Under the pieces are notes generated by a model. It had not been told where the DNA came from, searched no databases, and worked only from the letters and a program-made list of their open reading frames with translations. Below are positions 61,545-64,000 of a stretch of DNA of 64,000 nt, in pieces; position 1 is the stretch's first letter, and each line of letters opens with the position of its first letter. This DNA comes from Aminipila sp032051575 (GTDB lineage Bacteria > Bacillota > Clostridia > Peptostreptococcales > Anaerovoracaceae), in NCBI RefSeq assembly GCF_032051575.1, contig NZ_DAMBYD010000004.1, forward strand, positions 248,001-312,000, given 5' to 3'. The translations under genes and the position numbers were made by a program.

Positions 61545-62684
61545 ATGATATATTTTGACAATGCAGCAACTACATATATAAAACCTGATTGTGTCATAGA
61601 AGCAGTTATACAATCCATGCAATCTACCGGAAATGCAGGTAGAGGGGGACATGAAATTTCCCTAGAAAGCAGTAGAAACATTTATAATGCCAGAGAAAAA
61701 CTGGCTGATTTTTTTTGCTTTGAAGATGTTTCAGGTATAGTATTTACTGCAAATTCTACAGAGAGCTTAAATATAGCATTACAAGGAATTTTAGAGCCGC
61801 AAGATCATGTGATAACCACTATATTAGAGCATAATTCTGTTCTTCGCCCTCTCTACTTGTTAGAAAGTAAGGGAATGGAAGTCTCTTTTATTCCATGTGA
61901 TGAGAAAGGTATACCAGAGTATAATTCCATACCAGAATTAATCAGGTCCAATACAAAGGCAATTATAGTAACTCATGCATCCAATGTTACAGGAAATATT
62001 ATAGATATAAACACAATAGGTGCAATTGCTAGAAAACATAATCTGATTTTTATAGTTGATGCTTCACAGACTGCAGGTAGTGTAAATATAAATGCAGAAG
62101 AAATGGGGATTGATGTTCTGTGCACCACAGGTCATAAGGGTCTAATGGGGCCACAGGGTGTAGGTGTTTTAGCTGTTCGAAAAGGTATTAACATAGAGCC
62201 GCTTTTAGTTGGGGGAAGCGGGATTCAATCTTTTGATAAGAACCATCCAGCGAATATGCCTGCCAGACTAGAAGCAGGAACTTTAAATGGACATGGCATA
62301 GCAGGATTGTATGCAGCCTTGGAATTCATAGAAGCGAAAGGAATAAGGGTAATAGCAGATAAAGAGCAGGAATTGATGTGGAGGTTTTATAAAGGAATAA
62401 GAAACCTTAAGACTGTAAAGGTATATGGGAATTTTGAAGTTAAAGATAGATCACCAATTGTATCTTTAAATGTAGGTCACATAGATTCTGCTGAGACAGC
62501 AGATATCTTGGCTCAGGAATATGGTATAGCTACAAGAGCTGGTGCTCATTGTGCACCACTTATGCACCAATTCTTTGGTACTGAAAGACAGGGTATGGTT
62601 CGGTTTAGTTTTGGATATTTTAATACATTTGCTGAAGTAGATACGGCTATAAATGCGGTCAGAGAACTTGCGGAAAATTCCTAG
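61545..62684 (+). CDS. Class V aminotransferase (cysteine desulfurase/selenocysteine lyase-like)
   Basis: 379 residues, starting FDNAATTYIKP, the hallmark of this family. PLP Lys in CTTGHKGLMGPQG near 203, PLP Asp in FIVDASQTAG near 180, and the catalytic Cys in RAGAHCAPLMHQF near 337. It belongs to the group (TIGR01977-like) found with selenium-dependent molybdenum hydroxylase genes. It would release S or Se from (seleno)cysteine and hand it to SelD or to the cofactor-maturation proteins that follow. The ribosome binding site is modest (AAGGAGC 16 bases upstream, then GGGAGC). Confidence 0.9.
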   Translation: MIYFDNAATTYIKPDCVIEAVIQSMQSTGNAGRGGHEISLESSRNIYNAREKLADFFCFEDVSGIVFTANSTESLNIALQGILEPQDHVITTILEHNSVLRPLYLLESKGMEVSFIPCDEKGIPEYNSIPELIRSNTKAIIVTHASNVTGNIIDINTIGAIARKHNLIFIVDASQTAGSVNINAEEMGIDVLCTTGHKGLMGPQGVGVLAVRKGINIEPLLVGGSGIQSFDKNHPANMPARLEAGTLNGHGIAGLYAALEFIEAKGIRVIADKEQELMWRFYKGIRNLKTVKVYGNFEVKDRSPIVSLNVGHIDSAETADILAQEYGIATRAGAHCAPLMHQFFGTERQGMVRFSFGYFNTFAEVDTAINAVRELAENS

Positions 62685-62700
62685 GAGTAAGAGGTTAAAT

Positions 62701-62964
62701 ATGCGAAAAAAAGTACTGAAACTTATTATTACATTCGCGGATACACAACAGGCTGTAGCTTGTGAAAAAAAATGCCAAGAAGCCGGAATCGGAGAACGAT
62801 TAATACCTGTACCTGGACAGATTTCAGCAGGTTGTGGTCTGGCTTGGAAGGCAGATTTTGTTCAAAAGATAAAAATCGAGAACTTCTTTAAACAAAATCA
62901 TATTGAATATGAAGGCTTTTATGAAGTGTATTTACTTGAAAGGTGTACGGATCAAGATGTGTAG
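62701..62964 (+). CDS. DUF3343-like putative Se/S carrier protein
   Basis: 87 residues from ATG 62701 (AAGAGG upstream; upstream ATG at 62653 is inside the preceding gene). It has LKLIITFADTQQAVACEKKC, PVPGQISAGCGLAWKAD near 37 and a C-terminal part with no other motif. The pattern GQISAGCGLA fits DUF3343, a small protein regularly found in Se-molybdenum hydroxylase gene sets and proposed to carry sulfur or selenium. Its last 8 bases overlap yqeC. Confidence 0.85.
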   Translation: MRKKVLKLIITFADTQQAVACEKKCQEAGIGERLIPVPGQISAGCGLAWKADFVQKIKIENFFKQNHIEYEGFYEVYLLERCTDQDV

Positions 62965-63676
62965 GTTGTTGACTTTATTAGAGGGAGATTTTAAATCCAT
63001 AGCCTTTGTAGGTGCAGGTGGAAAAACTACTACGATTTATAATCTGGCTAAACAGTTGATTAGTAAAGGGAAACGTGTAATTATTACGACAACTACACAT
63101 ATTTATCAACCTAAGAATATGGAAGTGGCTACGGATTTGGCAGGCATTGAAAAAATATTACAGGAAAGAAAATTGGTCGTGGCTGGAATACCTTGTGAAG
63201 AGAGTAAATTAACCTGTTTAGAAAGCGAGACTTTTAATCAACTTGTAAATTATGCTGATTATGTGTTAATTGAGGCAGATGGAGCAAAGAAAATGCCTAT
63301 TAAAGTACCGAAAGAAAATGAACCTGTAATACCTAAATGGGTGGATTTGGTTGTAGGTGTTGTTGGAATGGACTGCATAGGCAAAAAAATAAAAACAGTA
63401 TGTTTCAGACCACAAGAGGCGGTAAAGCTTCTGAATGAGGGAACAAAAGAAATCGTTACCGAGGATCATTTTATTACAGAGGAAGATGTTGCGCAGATCA
63501 TCGGAAGTGAAAAAGGATTAAAAAAGGGTGTAGGACAAAAACCTTTTAAAGTAATTTTAAATAAAGTGGACAATAAAAAAAATAAACAGGCTTCTGAAAA
63601 AATTAGAATGATATTAGAATCAAAAGGAATAGAAGGCTGTTTGATGACTTCATATAAGGAAAATGAGAGGGCTTAA
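62957..63676 (+). CDS. yqeC: Selenium-dependent molybdenum hydroxylase accessory protein YqeC
   Basis: 239 residues from ATG 62957, overlapping the preceding gene. P-loop near the N-terminus (FVGAGGKTTTIYNLA, residues about 17-31), then TTTTHIY, IEADGAKKMPIKVP and VVGVVGMDCIGK, as in the YqeC family linked to maturation of Se-containing molybdenum hydroxylases such as xanthine or nicotinate dehydrogenase. AAAGGTG lies 11 bases upstream. It is followed by yqeB. Confidence 0.92.
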   Translation: MCRLLTLLEGDFKSIAFVGAGGKTTTIYNLAKQLISKGKRVIITTTTHIYQPKNMEVATDLAGIEKILQERKLVVAGIPCEESKLTCLESETFNQLVNYADYVLIEADGAKKMPIKVPKENEPVIPKWVDLVVGVVGMDCIGKKIKTVCFRPQEAVKLLNEGTKEIVTEDHFITEEDVAQIIGSEKGLKKGVGQKPFKVILNKVDNKKNKQASEKIRMILESKGIEGCLMTSYKENERA

Positions 63677-63678
63677 CC

Positions 63679-64000
63679 AATGAAAAAAATATATATACGA
63701 GGAGCGGGAGATTTAGCTACAGGTATTGCCTGCAGGCTTTACGAAAGTGGATTTCAGGTTTTAATGACAGATTTGGAAGTACCTACAACAGTTAGAAGAA
63801 CGGTGGCATTTTCCCCTGCTATATATGAAGCAAAAGCAGAAGTAGAAGGAAAAGTAGGAGTATATTGTAGTTCAATAGAGGAAGTCGAAGAAGCTTTTTT
63901 ACGAAAAGAAATTCCTATTGTAGTGGATAAAGACGGTTTATTTTTGAAAGCCTTAAAACCAGATGTGGTGGTGGATGCAATTATCGCAAAGAAAAATGTG
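63679..64000 (+). CDS. yqeB: Selenium-dependent molybdenum cofactor biosynthesis protein YqeB (3' partial)
   Basis: The gene starts at ATG 63679, 2 bases after the yqeC stop, and runs off the window end with 107 codons visible and no stop. The sequence opens with KKIYIRGAGDLATGIACRLY, a Rossmann-type loop of the YqeB (EF2563) family, followed by VLMTDLEVPTTVRRTVAFSP and VDAIIAKKNV at the edge. The family is required for, or marks, the selenium-dependent molybdenum hydroxylase trait. AGAGGG at 63665-63670 is the likely ribosome binding site. The full family length is about 260-270 residues, so more than half lies beyond the window. Confidence 0.93.

Noticed and set aside
1..64000. tRNA, rRNA, CRISPR arrays, insertion sequences or prophage
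   Set aside because: No tRNA-like T-loop motifs, rRNA segments, regularly spaced repeats, transposase or phage genes were recognised by eye.

Overview
The window looks like a chromosomal stretch of a strictly anaerobic, low-GC Gram-positive bacterium of the class Clostridia. Pointers are the AT-rich codon use, strong AGGAGG-type ribosome binding sites, many ferredoxin-like proteins, an electron-bifurcating NADH/NADPH oxidoreductase locus, a crotonase, a selenium-utilisation operon, and Gram-positive style surface proteins and lipoproteins. An acetogen or amino-acid/butyrate fermenter near Anaerovoracaceae/Family XIII is my guess only. I see no rRNA, tRNA, CRISPR array, prophage or insertion sequence.

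Layout. 1-5577: three-gene redox complex (NuoE-, NuoF- and GltD/FDH-like subunits) resembling the Stn-type bifurcating transhydrogenase; the first gene is cut by the window edge. 5665-10631: two-component system plus ABC exporter of the Bce/MacB kind. 10719-14035: an unknown protein, then a MocR regulator divergent from a LysE-type exporter. 14116-22690: HD hydrolase, SWIM/SNF2 helicase, NfeD-stomatin pair, chemoreceptor, methyltransferase. 22782-34072: a promoter and cobalamin riboswitch in front of two exported proteins, a beta-propeller protein and a membrane-anchored protein of about 2,960 residues built from four GLUG beta-helix plus InlB-type repeat modules. No B12 transport or synthesis gene is adjacent, so this is the most unusual part of the window.

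34163-45753: crotonase and an FeoB-like permease lacking its GTPase domain on the minus strand, then a long plus-strand run: rmuC, a phosphoesterase, deoB, pdp, a hydrolase/acyltransferase/zinc-ribbon membrane protein cassette, an MBL hydrolase and a dicarboxylate-type symporter, closed by a terminator. 45751-47452: a small conserved protein, a ferredoxin-type protein and a divergent Crp-type regulator. 47472-51979: a potassium module, i.e. a KdpD-like kinase without the usual N-terminal domains, a KdpE-like regulator, and KtrB/KtrA (TrkH/TrkA) uptake genes preceded by four direct repeats that look like the regulator's binding site.

52061-58548: small TIGR04076-type protein, D-Ala-D-Ala carboxypeptidase, ferredoxin, GDPD phosphodiesterase, SfsA, CotH-family lipoprotein and an orphan amino-acid-type binding lipoprotein. 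58675-64000: a strong promoter followed by a SIR2-like gene and, without an obvious break, yedF, selD, a class V aminotransferase, a DUF3343-type gene, yqeC and yqeB (cut by the window end): selenophosphate synthesis and maturation of selenium-dependent molybdenum hydroxylases. The only gene-free stretch over 300 bases, 22691-23268, is filled by the promoter, riboswitch and terminator. Product names are from family recognition by eye; no database search was run.
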